Shown here piece after piece: positions 35,591-42,914 of a DNA stretch of 64,000 bases. Below the pieces are notes generated by a model. That model saw only the letters and a program-made list of their open reading frames with translations, searched no databases and was not told where the DNA came from. The position numbers and the translations under genes were made by a program. This DNA comes from JAODBQ01 sp047602055 (lineage in GTDB: Bacteria > Actinomycetota > Acidimicrobiia > Acidimicrobiales > Ilumatobacteraceae). The stretch covers positions 3,720,001 through 3,784,000 of the forward strand of contig JASGIG010000001.1 of assembly GCA_047602055.1 (NCBI GenBank), written 5' to 3'. Numbering within the stretch: position 1 is the first letter of the stretch; every line of letters begins with the position of its first letter.

Positions 35591-36348
35591 CGCCTGCTCC
35601 ACGGCATCGGGCCGACGAGGTCGTCGATGCGTTCGCGGTCGAGCCGTTCGACCGGCGCCGGCGGATCCGGGTACGGGCAGCGGGGTGCCGGCATGGTGCT
35701 GTCGAGCGCGTGGCGGGCGGCTTGCTCGTCGCTGATGTCGAGGGCGGCGAGCACGAGCAGGCGGTCGCCGGCGTCATCGAGGAGCTGCTTGGTCTTCCAG
35801 TCGGCGAGCGCGCCACGGTGGCGGACGTCGGCGGTGTTCGCTTCGTGAAGTTCCCCTGCCTTCCGGGCGATCGCCGCAGCGCGCTGGTGGAGCTGACTGG
35901 GGGGCTGGGGGGTTTCGGGTTCGGGATTGGGTTCGCGTGGGCACGTGCCCACCGAGTTGCCCACCGAGTTGCCCACCGAGTTGCCCACCGAGTTGGGGTG
36001 GTGACTCCGTGGGACCGTGCCCACCAAGTTGGGGTGGTGACTCCGTGGGACCGTGCCCACCGAGTTGGGCACGAGGCGGTACGTCGTGCCCCGCCGGCGG
36101 GGCACCGCCGGCGCCGTCTCCACGATCCTCCCCTGCGCCACCAGCTCGGCGAGCGCGTTCGACACCGTCCGCGGGTGCAGGTCGAGCGCCTCGGCGATCG
36201 TCGCCCGCGATGGGCAAGCACCAGCGCCGATCGGATCGGCATGATCGGCGAGCACCAGAAGCACTCGCAGTACATCGCGCGGCGACGCCCTACGGCAGCC
36301 GTCCGGGGGCTGCTGATACATCACCGCGAGGATCGCCTCGATGCTCAC
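35587..36348 (-). CDS. HTH replication-initiator-like protein with internal repeats
   Basis: The 253-aa protein has an N-terminal winged helix (CPSRATIAEALDLHPRTVSNAL) similar to phage replication proteins with helix_turn_helix_36. A middle stretch has two copies of VGTVPRSHHPN and four of SVGN, encoded by DNA repeats at 35948-36067, and a helical C-terminus follows. Repeats inside a replication gene recall the origin inside the lambda O gene. It lies between WhiB and a Cys/His protein gene on the minus strand. Confidence 0.65.
   Translation of the reverse strand: MSIEAILAVMYQQPPDGCRRASPRDVLRVLLVLADHADPIGAGACPSRATIAEALDLHPRTVSNALAELVAQGRIVETAPAVPRRRGTTYRLVPNSVGTVPRSHHPNLVGTVPRSHHPNSVGNSVGNSVGNSVGTCPREPNPEPETPQPPSQLHQRAAAIARKAGELHEANTADVRHRGALADWKTKQLLDDAGDRLLVLAALDISDEQAARHALDSTMPAPRCPYPDPPAPVERLDRERIDDLVGPMPWSRR
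35937..36067. repeat. Iteron-like array and 16-bp palindrome (putative origin)
   Basis: A perfect palindrome GTGGGCACGTGCCCAC (35937-35952) runs into four head-to-tail copies of CCCACCGAGTTG (starts 35948, 35960, 35972, 35984). Two more copies follow at 36020 (one mismatch) and 36056, each spaced 36 bp and joined by an identical 24-bp linker. The 12-bp unit and its multiple of three keep the reading frame. Confidence 0.75.
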
Positions 36349-36364
36349 GGCCAGGACGCCATCG

Positions 36365-36859
36365 TCATGCCGCCAGGGCGTCGTCGGCGTGGCCGGCGCC
36401 GAGGTCGACGAGCGCCCAGCCGTCGCCGGTCTGCTGCAGCTCGACGCCAGTGCACCACCTCGTCCGGCCGAGCACGTCCGCGGCGATCGGGTGGCCGAGC
36501 TCGGCGGTGTGGCGGCGGCCGTGGAACAACCGTGACCGGCGACCGTTCAGCGCGTCGGGTTCGATCTGCGCGTGCCACGTGTTGCCGGCGCCCCGCACGA
36601 TCGTCACCACGTTGAAGCGGGCTCGCACGAGAAGGTCGCCGTGGTGGGCGACGTCGACGAGGCCGCCGAGCGCCAGCGCGGTCCGGGTCGCGGCGTTGAA
36701 CACGCGGTCCGACGATCGGCGGGTTGGGCACGGCTCGCCCCACGCGTCGCACGCCGGCCAGACGACGACGTGCGATGGCCACGACCGCGCCGGGCACCCT
36801 AGAGCAGCGCACTGGTGCTCGGTGCAGGAGTGGTGCACGGTCAACGGCGGGGCGTTCAC
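36365..36859 (-). CDS. Cys/His-rich hypothetical element protein
   Basis: GTG 36859 overlaps the ERF stop by GTGA. The 164-aa product has a possible metal site in HHSCTEHQCAALGC and CDAWGEPC in the first 60 residues, then a beta-rich region with RRSRLFHGRRHTAELGH. I recognise no family; it may be a DNA-processing or nuclease-like factor, given its place beside ERF. This guess is weak. Confidence 0.55.
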   Translation of the reverse strand: MNAPPLTVHHSCTEHQCAALGCPARSWPSHVVVWPACDAWGEPCPTRRSSDRVFNAATRTALALGGLVDVAHHGDLLVRARFNVVTIVRGAGNTWHAQIEPDALNGRRSRLFHGRRHTAELGHPIAADVLGRTRWCTGVELQQTGDGWALVDLGAGHADDALAA

Positions 36860-37506
36860 GGCGCCCCCAGTGAACGGATCCACTCGTCGACCTGGCCGCG
36901 CCACCCGGCGTCGTGCAGGGCGGTGAGCGTCGTCGATCGGCCGGCCGCCCAAGCTCGGAACGACGCGCGGGCGTCGTCCGGTAGGCCGCGCAACGCGTCG
37001 AACACGCGCAACGCCTCGACGCCGTCGTGGTCGGGTGTGTCGGCGCGGTCGCGTTCGTAGGTGAGCCCGTCGCTGTCGTCGGCGCGGTCGGCGACCGCGA
37101 GCAGGTGCAGCAGCAGGTACTTGTACGCCTGCGTCTGGCCCTTGTTGGCGCCCTTGTCAGCGCGGTCGCGGCCGATGCCGTTGGTGCGAGCAGTGATGCT
37201 CGACCCGTCCGGCCCGAAGATCGTCCAGTCGACGACGACGTACACGTCTTGCCAGCCGTCCTTCATCGCCGGTGACGGCACGACCTGCGTGATCGTCACC
37301 GACGGGACGATGATCACCCCGTGGCGGCCGAGGAGCGGTTGCAGGCTGGCGGTGATCGCCTCGATCCCCCGGTACCGGTAGCCCTCGGGCGAGCTGTCGG
37401 CCTTGCCGATCGCCGGCAGGTCCCGGATCACCGCGGCGAGGGCAGCGACCACACCGACCGGGTTGGGCGGATCGGCAATATTGCCGACTTGGTTCCGGTC
37501 CGTCAT
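36856..37506 (-). CDS. ERF family single-strand annealing protein
   Basis: Phage recombinase that anneals single strands. The 216-aa product shows the family pattern: EGYRYRGIEAITASLQPLLGRHGVIIVP in the first third, a central strand region, and DKGANKGQTQAYKYLLLHLLAV. The C-terminal 60 residues are a separate helical piece (FDALRGLPDDARASFRAW). ATG 37506 overlaps the upstream gene by ATGA. It may support recombination-dependent replication of the element. Confidence 0.82.
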   Translation of the reverse strand: MTDRNQVGNIADPPNPVGVVAALAAVIRDLPAIGKADSSPEGYRYRGIEAITASLQPLLGRHGVIIVPSVTITQVVPSPAMKDGWQDVYVVVDWTIFGPDGSSITARTNGIGRDRADKGANKGQTQAYKYLLLHLLAVADRADDSDGLTYERDRADTPDHDGVEALRVFDALRGLPDDARASFRAWAAGRSTTLTALHDAGWRGQVDEWIRSLGAP

Positions 37507-37808
37507 CGGTCACCGCCCCGCCCGAACTCGTCGCCGTGGCCGATCCCTGCCGCCCACTCGCGGTCGTGCGCTCGCGGGCCACGAGCAGCCGCCCAGCGGC
37601 GGCCCGTGTCGTCGGCGTCGTCGAGCCACGCCTCCTCACGAGCGGCGTCCTCGGCGTCGGCGATCTCGGCCAGCTCGGCGCCGGCCCAGCGTGGCGCAGT
37701 GGGCAGCGGAAGGGCCGCTACGCTGCCGTCACCGATCCGCTGCCCAGCGATCTTGTGAGCGCCCTGCCCGGTCCCACCGGCGCAGGGCGTTCGCTTCTCC
37801 GGCCTCAT
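37503..37808 (-). CDS. Hypothetical element protein, 101 aa
   Basis: ATG 37808 overlaps the stop of the upstream HTH gene, and its own stop overlaps the ERF start. The middle is acidic and helical (ELAEIADAEDAAREEAWLDD), and the termini are basic or Gly-rich. No motif recognised. Tight coupling on both sides argues that it is a real gene. Confidence 0.55.
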   Translation of the reverse strand: MRPEKRTPCAGGTGQGAHKIAGQRIGDGSVAALPLPTAPRWAGAELAEIADAEDAAREEAWLDDADDTGRRWAAARGPRAHDREWAAGIGHGDEFGRGGDR

Positions 37809-38005
37809 GCGGCGCCGCCCTGCGCCTGCTGTTCGAGCCAGGCGTCCACATCGCTCTTGCGGTAGCGGACGTGACGGCCGACCTTGAGCCAGCGGGGGCC
37901 ACGAGACCGGTAGCGCCACTGGGCGGGTGTGCGCTCCGGCAGCCGGAGATACTCCGCCAGCTGGCGGTCATCCCACAGGGCCGATACGACGTCGGAAGAA
38001 GTCAT
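37805..38005 (-). CDS. Excisionase-type HTH protein, first gene of the minus-strand operon
   Basis: The 66-aa product has DRQLAEYLRLPERTPAQWRYRSRG as helix-turn-helix and PRWLKVGRHVRYRKSDVDAWLEQQ as wing and final helix, typical of helix_turn_helix_17 excisionases. It heads the minus-strand operon and faces the divergent regulator at 38055. The ATG at 38005 lies next to a 15-bp palindrome, probably an operator. Confidence 0.78.
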   Translation of the reverse strand: MTSSDVVSALWDDRQLAEYLRLPERTPAQWRYRSRGPRWLKVGRHVRYRKSDVDAWLEQQAQGGAA

Positions 38006-38020
38006 ACGCACATAGTGCGT
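38006..38020. promoter_or_regulatory. Operator-like palindrome between the two divergent regulators
   Basis: ACGCAC-ATA-GTGCGT is a perfect 6-bp inverted repeat directly before the excisionase ATG and within the 49-bp divergent gap, placed to control early genes of the element. Confidence 0.5.
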
Positions 38021-38054
38021 CGTACCGTGTGGTGCAAGACGCTATGTTGTCGCT

Positions 38055-38765
38055 ATGGCAGGAAGAAACACAAGGCAGCGCAGCGAGCAAGAGCCAGCGG
38101 AGAGCTCGTACGGCGACTTCACCATGGTCTTCTCGAAGGCCGTTGAGGGACGGATGTTGGTCACCGCGGCTGACCGGCTCACCGCCGCCGACTGGTTGCA
38201 GGTGCTCACCTTCATCGTCGGCGACGAGTCGACCGACCTCGTCGGGCACGCGGTCGTCGCCGTGCCATCGTGCTGGGACCACCGGCCAGGCTACGAACCG
38301 GGGTGGCGCGGCGAGTGGCTACAGAACATCGGGGCCGCCATGATCGACTGGCCTGCCGCCCCGGAGCGGCGTCATCTCACGACGGCGGTCGTGCGGACGG
38401 CGACGACCACGGGACTCCAGCAGCGGGTGCGCGAGGAACTCGCCCGGCATGGCTACGACTTCTGGCGCTGGCGAGTGGAGCCAGGCCCCGTGTCCAGACG
38501 GTCGGGCCCTCAGGCGGGCGACCTCCGCCGTGCCGAGGTCGCCCGCCGGTACGTCGAGTTGCAGGGGATGAAGGAGAAGGCGGCGAGGCCAAAGGTGGCC
38601 CTCGCGGTCGAGATGAACCTGTCGGTCAACACGGTGAACTCGCTGCTGTTCCAGGCCCGCAAGCGCGGTCTGCTGACGTCCGCGGGCCCCGGCCGTGCTG
38701 GCGGAGGGCTCACCGAGCGGGCCCGGCAGATCCTCGACGCCGCCAGCGAACCGAGCGACCGGTGA
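38055..38765 (+). CDS. Winged-HTH regulatory protein of the element
   Basis: The 236-aa protein has an N-terminal half I do not recognise (TMVFSKAVEGRMLVTAADRL) and a C-terminal part with AVEMNLSVNTVNSLLFQARKRG, a sigma-factor/winged-type helix-turn-helix. It is divergent from the excisionase-type gene and directly upstream of the integrase, where integrative elements commonly have their repressor. The stop overlaps the integrase GTG. A repressor role is inference. Confidence 0.65.
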   Translation: MAGRNTRQRSEQEPAESSYGDFTMVFSKAVEGRMLVTAADRLTAADWLQVLTFIVGDESTDLVGHAVVAVPSCWDHRPGYEPGWRGEWLQNIGAAMIDWPAAPERRHLTTAVVRTATTTGLQQRVREELARHGYDFWRWRVEPGPVSRRSGPQAGDLRRAEVARRYVELQGMKEKAARPKVALAVEMNLSVNTVNSLLFQARKRGLLTSAGPGRAGGGLTERARQILDAASEPSDR

Positions 38766-39844
38766 GCATCGACAAGCGCCCGAACGGTCGGTGGCGCGCC
38801 CGCTGGCGGGAGGCGGACGGCAAGCAGCGGGCCCGGCACTTCGACCGGAAGGTCGACGCCGACCGGTTCCTGACGACGATCAAGAACGCCCAGCTGGTCG
38901 GCACCTACGTGGATCCGGCGAAGGGGAAGGTGACGCTGGCGAGCTACGCGGCCGAGTGGTTCGAGCGGATGAAGCCCACGTGGCGGGACGCGACGGCGAC
39001 GCTCGTCGAGAGCAACCTGCGGAACCACATCAAGCCCTCGTCGCTCGGCGTCCGGCCGATCGGGCAGATCCGTCGGACCGACGTCGAGGCATGGGCCGCC
39101 GCGCTGACGCTCGCGCCGGGCACCGTCGCGACGGTACGCCAGCATCTCGGCCAGGTCCTTCAAGGCGCCGTCGAGGATGGGTTGATCCCGCGGAACCCGT
39201 GCCTCGGGGCCCGCCTCCCACGGGCCGAGGAGAAGCGCGCGAAGCCGATCGACCCGAAGGTGCTCGAGAAGATCGCCGTCGCGGCGCCGGCATGGTTCGC
39301 TGTGGCGATCCCAATCGGGCTGGGCCTCGGGCTCCGCCAAGGTGAAGCCTGCGGGCTCACCGTCGATCGGGTCGACTTCCTGCGTCGAGTCGTGCGCATC
39401 GATCGCCAGCGCATCACGTCACCCGGTGGCGTGAACACGCTGGAGGCGCCGAAGACGGCGAGCTCGTTCCGCACGATCCCGTTGCCGACGTTCGTCGCCG
39501 ATGCCCTCTCAACGCACATCGCCACGCACGGGGTCGGCGACCACGGGGTGCTGCTCCACGACCAGGGCGCCATGCTGGCGAGGAACAGGTTCGGTGACGT
39601 GTGGCGATCCATCCGCGTCGGAGACGAGCACTACCACGACCTCCGTCACACGTTCGCCAGCACACTGCTATCGGCCGGCGTTTCGGTGAAGGCCGTCGCG
39701 GACTGGCTCGGCCACGCCAACCCGGCCATCACGTTGAGCACCTACGCCCACCTGATGCCGGTCGACGAGGACCGGGCCCGCACGGTGCTCGACGGGGCGT
39801 TCCGAGCGGCTGAGGACTCGGTGAGGACCGCAGCTGGCGGCTGA
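38762..39844 (+). CDS. int: Tyrosine recombinase (integrase)
   Basis: The 360-aa protein starts at GTG 38762 with an Arm-type DNA-binding start (RPNGRWRARWREADGKQRARHF), then a SAM-like core-binding domain, and a catalytic domain. Catalytic residues visible: Arg in GLGLRQGEACGL, HDLRHTFAS (His-x-x-Arg), His in WLGHANP and the nucleophile Tyr in LSTYAHLMP. It sits 32 bp from attR and inserted the element into the patA 3' end. Confidence 0.94.
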   Translation: MSIDKRPNGRWRARWREADGKQRARHFDRKVDADRFLTTIKNAQLVGTYVDPAKGKVTLASYAAEWFERMKPTWRDATATLVESNLRNHIKPSSLGVRPIGQIRRTDVEAWAAALTLAPGTVATVRQHLGQVLQGAVEDGLIPRNPCLGARLPRAEEKRAKPIDPKVLEKIAVAAPAWFAVAIPIGLGLGLRQGEACGLTVDRVDFLRRVVRIDRQRITSPGGVNTLEAPKTASSFRTIPLPTFVADALSTHIATHGVGDHGVLLHDQGAMLARNRFGDVWRSIRVGDEHYHDLRHTFASTLLSAGVSVKAVADWLGHANPAITLSTYAHLMPVDEDRARTVLDGAFRAAEDSVRTAAGG

Positions 39845-39860
39845 CGCGCTCCGTACCTGG

Positions 39861-40793
39861 TCAGTCGTAGTAGCCGGGGTCGCTCGGCCAGTTCGGCTGG
39901 AACAGGTGCCATTGCTCGGGGGCGCGGCGGATCAGGAACTCCAGCTCGTGGGCGAGCGCCTGGGTGACCCGGGCGACGTCGGCGCGCAGGCCGCCACGGC
40001 GTTCCGTCGCCAGCTTCGGGCGGCAGACGGCGAGGTGCCCGTTGTACTCGTCGGTGTAGTACACGCCGACGGGGATCAGCGGCGCCCCGGTGCGCAGGGC
40101 CAGCGTCGCCGGACCGGCCGGCAGCGTGGTGCGCTCGCCGAAGAACTCGACCTCGACGCCGTTGCGCTCCAGGTCGCGATCGCACAGCAGGCACACGATG
40201 TGGTTGTCGCGCAGCGCCTTGAGGACGGCGGTCGCCGCCTGCGGCCCGGTCGGCACGACGTGCATGCCGATGTCGTTGCGCAGCTCGGCGAACCACTCGA
40301 ACAGCTCCGGCGGGTCGAGCGCCTCGACGACGACGGTCATCTCGTAGCCCTGGTCGACCATCCACCGTCCGGCCCACTCCCACCCGCCCATGTGCGGCAG
40401 GGCCAGGATCGTGCCCTTGCCGGCGGCGTGGCCGGCGATCACCTCGCCGAAGTTCTCGACGCGGAAGTACCGCGCCACGGTGCGCGCCGGCAGCGCCGGC
40501 AGCCGGAAGCTCTCCATGTAGTACTTGGCGTAGCTGTCGAAGGCCTGGCCGACGGCGACGCGCAGCGCCGTGCCCGTCAGGCGCGGGTTGACCCGTCGCA
40601 GATGGCGCTCGAGCATCCGCCGGCGTTCGGTGTTGGCGAAGCTCGCCGTGAACGCGATCGACGACGCTGCGCCCTGGGCCAGCGGGCCCGGCATCATCCG
40701 TGCCGCCAGCGAGCCGAGCTTGTAGCCGCCGACGGTCACCGCGTCGGTGAACCGCTTGCGGGCGCGGGCCAACTCGTCGTCGGCTTCGGGCAT
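39861..40793 (-). CDS. Lysophospholipid acyltransferase family protein (PatA-like)
   Basis: The 310-aa product resembles the HtrB/PIM acyltransferase PatA: LPHMGGWEWAGRW holds the HX4E pair, CLLCDRDLERNGVEVEFFGE and LALRTGAPLIPVGVYY follow. It probably adds a fatty acid to phosphatidylinositol mannosides at the membrane. It follows pgsA by 5 bp, the same order as M. tuberculosis Rv2612c-Rv2611c. Its last codons (FQPNWPSDPGYYD) form attR, so the very end is supplied by the element. Confidence 0.85.
   Translation of the reverse strand: MPEADDELARARKRFTDAVTVGGYKLGSLAARMMPGPLAQGAASSIAFTASFANTERRRMLERHLRRVNPRLTGTALRVAVGQAFDSYAKYYMESFRLPALPARTVARYFRVENFGEVIAGHAAGKGTILALPHMGGWEWAGRWMVDQGYEMTVVVEALDPPELFEWFAELRNDIGMHVVPTGPQAATAVLKALRDNHIVCLLCDRDLERNGVEVEFFGERTTLPAGPATLALRTGAPLIPVGVYYTDEYNGHLAVCRPKLATERRGGLRADVARVTQALAHELEFLIRRAPEQWHLFQPNWPSDPGYYD
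39877..39902 (+). repeat. attR, right attachment site inside the patA 3' end
   Basis: Direct repeat partner of 31423-31448 with one mismatch. It lies within the last codons of the acyltransferase gene, so integration keeps that gene functional, replacing only the few residues after Gly-Tyr. Confidence 0.88.
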
Positions 40794-40798
40794 GCGCG

Positions 40799-41491
40799 CT
40801 ACGACGAGCGGCCGGGCCGCGAGATCCGCGTCCGCCGGCGCTCGGTGCGGATGACCCGCCGGGTCTGGCGCCGGTTGCGGCGCATCTCGATGCGCTGCGC
40901 GGTCAGCGGGGCGACCGCGGCCTGCTTCCAGACCTTCACGAACCGCTGGATCGCCGTCACCGTCGTGAGGATCAGCGTCAGCCACAGCACCGGGATGAGC
41001 AACGGCTTGAACAGCAGGCCGATGCACAGGGCGATGATCCGCTCGGCGCGCTCCATCAGCCCACCCTTGGCATCGAGGCCGAGCGACTCGGCCTTGGCCC
41101 GCTGGTAGCTGATGACCATGCTCATCCCCATCACCGCCATCGGCAGCAGCGCGGCGTGGGGCGAGTGGGTGGAGGCCAGGTACCAGGCGACGCCGAAGTA
41201 GAGGGTGGCGTCGGTGACCCGGTCGACGACCGAGTCGAAGAACGCACCACGCTGGCTCGACGTGTTCGACGCCTTGGCCAGCGCCCCGTCGAACAGGTCC
41301 GGCAAGGCGGCGAGGATCACCAGCAGCAGGCCGAGCAGGAGCCATCCGGCGGCGATGGCGACGGCCGCACCGATGGCGACGACCAAGCCGACGATCGTCA
41401 GGTGGTCAGGTGTCAGCCCGGTGCGCCGGAGCCCGTTGCCGATCGGCTTGACCGCGCGATCGACGGGCGCCCGGAACTTTCCGTCGAACAT
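40799..41491 (-). CDS. CDP-alcohol phosphatidyltransferase (PgsA1-type)
   Basis: The 230-aa membrane protein has five to six helices and the CDP-alcohol motif in DLFDGALAKASNTSSQRGAF followed by FDSVVDRVTD, supplying the metal-binding Asp residues. Likely a phosphatidylinositol phosphate synthase, as the neighbouring acyltransferase and the conserved order with M. tuberculosis suggest; the substrate is not proven by sequence. The C-terminus is Arg-rich (MRRNRRQTRRVIRTERR). ATG 41491 is preferred over GTG or ATG further upstream. Confidence 0.85.
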   Translation of the reverse strand: MFDGKFRAPVDRAVKPIGNGLRRTGLTPDHLTIVGLVVAIGAAVAIAAGWLLLGLLLVILAALPDLFDGALAKASNTSSQRGAFFDSVVDRVTDATLYFGVAWYLASTHSPHAALLPMAVMGMSMVISYQRAKAESLGLDAKGGLMERAERIIALCIGLLFKPLLIPVLWLTLILTTVTAIQRFVKVWKQAAVAPLTAQRIEMRRNRRQTRRVIRTERRRTRISRPGRSS

Positions 41492-41538
41492 CGCACCCAC
41501 GCTACCCCTCGGGGGTGCCGTGCTGGCACGATGCCCCG

Positions 41539-41841
41539 ATGACAAGCAGCTCCCCGGCCGACCTGGCCGTCACGTTCCGGTCCATCCCGCGCCGGCTCCG
41601 CGAGGCGTACGGCGACGACCAGCCGGCGTCCGGCAGCGATCTGGCCGCCCAGCTCGGCGCTGCCGCGCGGCTGCTCGGCACCGCCGCCGAGCCCGACTCG
41701 ATCGCTGCAGCGATCGATGCCCGCAAGCCGGGCGAGTGGGACGGCCCGACACTCGACGACCTCCGCCAGATCAGCCTCGACGTGGGCGCCGAGCTGCGCC
41801 GCATCGTCGCCGAGCACGAGGATCGCGATCGCGACGGCTGA
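41539..41841 (+). CDS. Hypothetical protein, 100 aa
   Basis: A small acidic, probably helical protein (SIPRRLREAYGDDQ, LAAQLGAAARLLG, LRRIVAEHEDRDRDG) divergent from pgsA. I see no motif. GC3 is normal for the genome, which supports a coding role. Confidence 0.5.
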   Translation: MTSSSPADLAVTFRSIPRRLREAYGDDQPASGSDLAAQLGAAARLLGTAAEPDSIAAAIDARKPGEWDGPTLDDLRQISLDVGAELRRIVAEHEDRDRDG

Positions 41842-41915
41842 GCCTGATCGGTCGGCGTCGCCTCAGAATCCCAGGCACTGCGAGCGTCAAAGCGCAGCGG
41901 ACCGGCGGAGCTCGA

Positions 41916-42389
41916 TCAGTCGATGTTGTCTTCGACCATGTGCTCGCCGACGGTGCCGTCGACGGCGTCGACGAGGACGAGGCCACGCCGGCGCGGCGGG
42001 TCCTCGGTCGAGTAGACGAGCACGCGCCACGTCGGGCGGCTGCGCAGCCCACGCCACACCTGCTGCGCCGAGGCGTGCCCGACCGGGAAGCCGACGGCCT
42101 GCTGGGCCGCCACGAGGGCTTCCTTCTCGTCGACGTTCATCCGCCACCCGGACGTGTACGAGAACACACCGACGGCGGTGAGGACGATCGCCGCCCACAG
42201 CATCCCGTCGTTGACGAGGACGCCGCCGTCGCCGCGCACGATCCACAGCAGCAGGCAGATCGCCGCCAGCACCCAGTAGATGATCGCCGGCCGGCGCCGC
42301 CGCGAGTTGTCGGGGAACTCGTAGGCGCCGAGACCGTCGACCGCGTTGAGGTCCGCGGGCAGCGCGTCGCGCTGTTCATCACTGCTCAT
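41916..42389 (-). CDS. Two-helix membrane protein of unknown function
   Basis: The 157-aa product has an acidic start, RRRRP, then two membrane helices (about residues 33-50 and 60-78) and a cytoplasmic C-terminal domain with AQQAVGFPVGHASAQQVWRGL and VLVYSTEDPPRRRGLVLVDA. No family recognised. It lies between the HIT gene and pgsA on the same strand, within the conserved PIM gene neighbourhood. Confidence 0.7.
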   Translation of the reverse strand: MSSDEQRDALPADLNAVDGLGAYEFPDNSRRRRPAIIYWVLAAICLLLWIVRGDGGVLVNDGMLWAAIVLTAVGVFSYTSGWRMNVDEKEALVAAQQAVGFPVGHASAQQVWRGLRSRPTWRVLVYSTEDPPRRRGLVLVDAVDGTVGEHMVEDNID

Positions 42390-42402
42390 GACCGGCCCAA
42401 CG

Positions 42403-42903
42403 CTAGCGACGCGGCCACGCCGCACGAAGCCGGCGTGCCGAGTCCGACAGCGGCTCGGGCAGCGTGCGAGCGTTGGCGATGGCGGTCATGAAGTTGCCGT
42501 CGCCGGTCCAGCGCGGCACGGCGTGGACGTGGAGGTGCTCGCTGACGCTGCCGCCCGCCGCCCTGCCGAGGTTGATGCCGACGTTGACCCCGCCGGGCTG
42601 GTAGGCGGCCTTCAACGCGACGACGGCGTCGGTCACCGTCGCCCACAGCTCGGCCGTCTCGCCGGCGTCGAGCTCCTCCAGGTCGGCGACCTCGCGGTAC
42701 GGCAGGACCATCAGGTGCCCGGTCGTGTACGGGAACGCGTTGAGCAGCGCGAACGTGTGCGCGCCGCGGTGGACGATGTAGGTCTCCTCGTCGGGCAACC
42801 CGCAGTTGAGGATCTGGGTGAACACGCTGCCTGTCGACGGTGCCGGCTGCCCCTCGATGTAGCGGATCCGCCAGCCGTTCCAGATCAGTTCGAGCGGGGT
42901 CAC
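42403..42903 (-). CDS. HIT-family nucleotide hydrolase/transferase
   Basis: The 166-aa product carries the histidine triad HLHVHAVPRW near residue 124, with YIVHRGAHTFALLNAFPYTTGHLMV before it, as in AP4A phosphorylase-like HIT proteins. GTG 42903 follows the thrS stop by 11 bp. The homologue Rv2613c occupies the same place between thrS and pgsA1 in M. tuberculosis. Confidence 0.9.
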   Translation of the reverse strand: MTPLELIWNGWRIRYIEGQPAPSTGSVFTQILNCGLPDEETYIVHRGAHTFALLNAFPYTTGHLMVLPYREVADLEELDAGETAELWATVTDAVVALKAAYQPGGVNVGINLGRAAGGSVSEHLHVHAVPRWTGDGNFMTAIANARTLPEPLSDSARRLRAAWPRR

Positions 42904-42914
42904 GGCTGGCGAGA

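Larger units (their letters stand above)
31423..39902. mobile_element. Integrated phage-satellite-like element or decayed prophage
   Basis: Bounded by direct repeats (attL and attR), with a tyrosine integrase directly inside attR. Contents: an AlpA-type HTH protein, four small plus-strand genes, two minus-strand structural-type genes including a frameshifted HK97-fold capsid protein, a small helical protein, WhiB, a putative replication protein with iterons, a Cys/His protein, ERF recombinase, a small protein and a second HTH protein. Divergent from these run a winged-helix regulator and the integrase. About 8.5 kb. Terminase, portal, protease, tail and lysis genes are not seen. Confidence 0.82.

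Noticed and set aside
35948..36067. Possible CRISPR array
   Set aside because: Units are 12 bp, in part directly joined, with identical linkers and no variable spacers; the array is in a coding frame.
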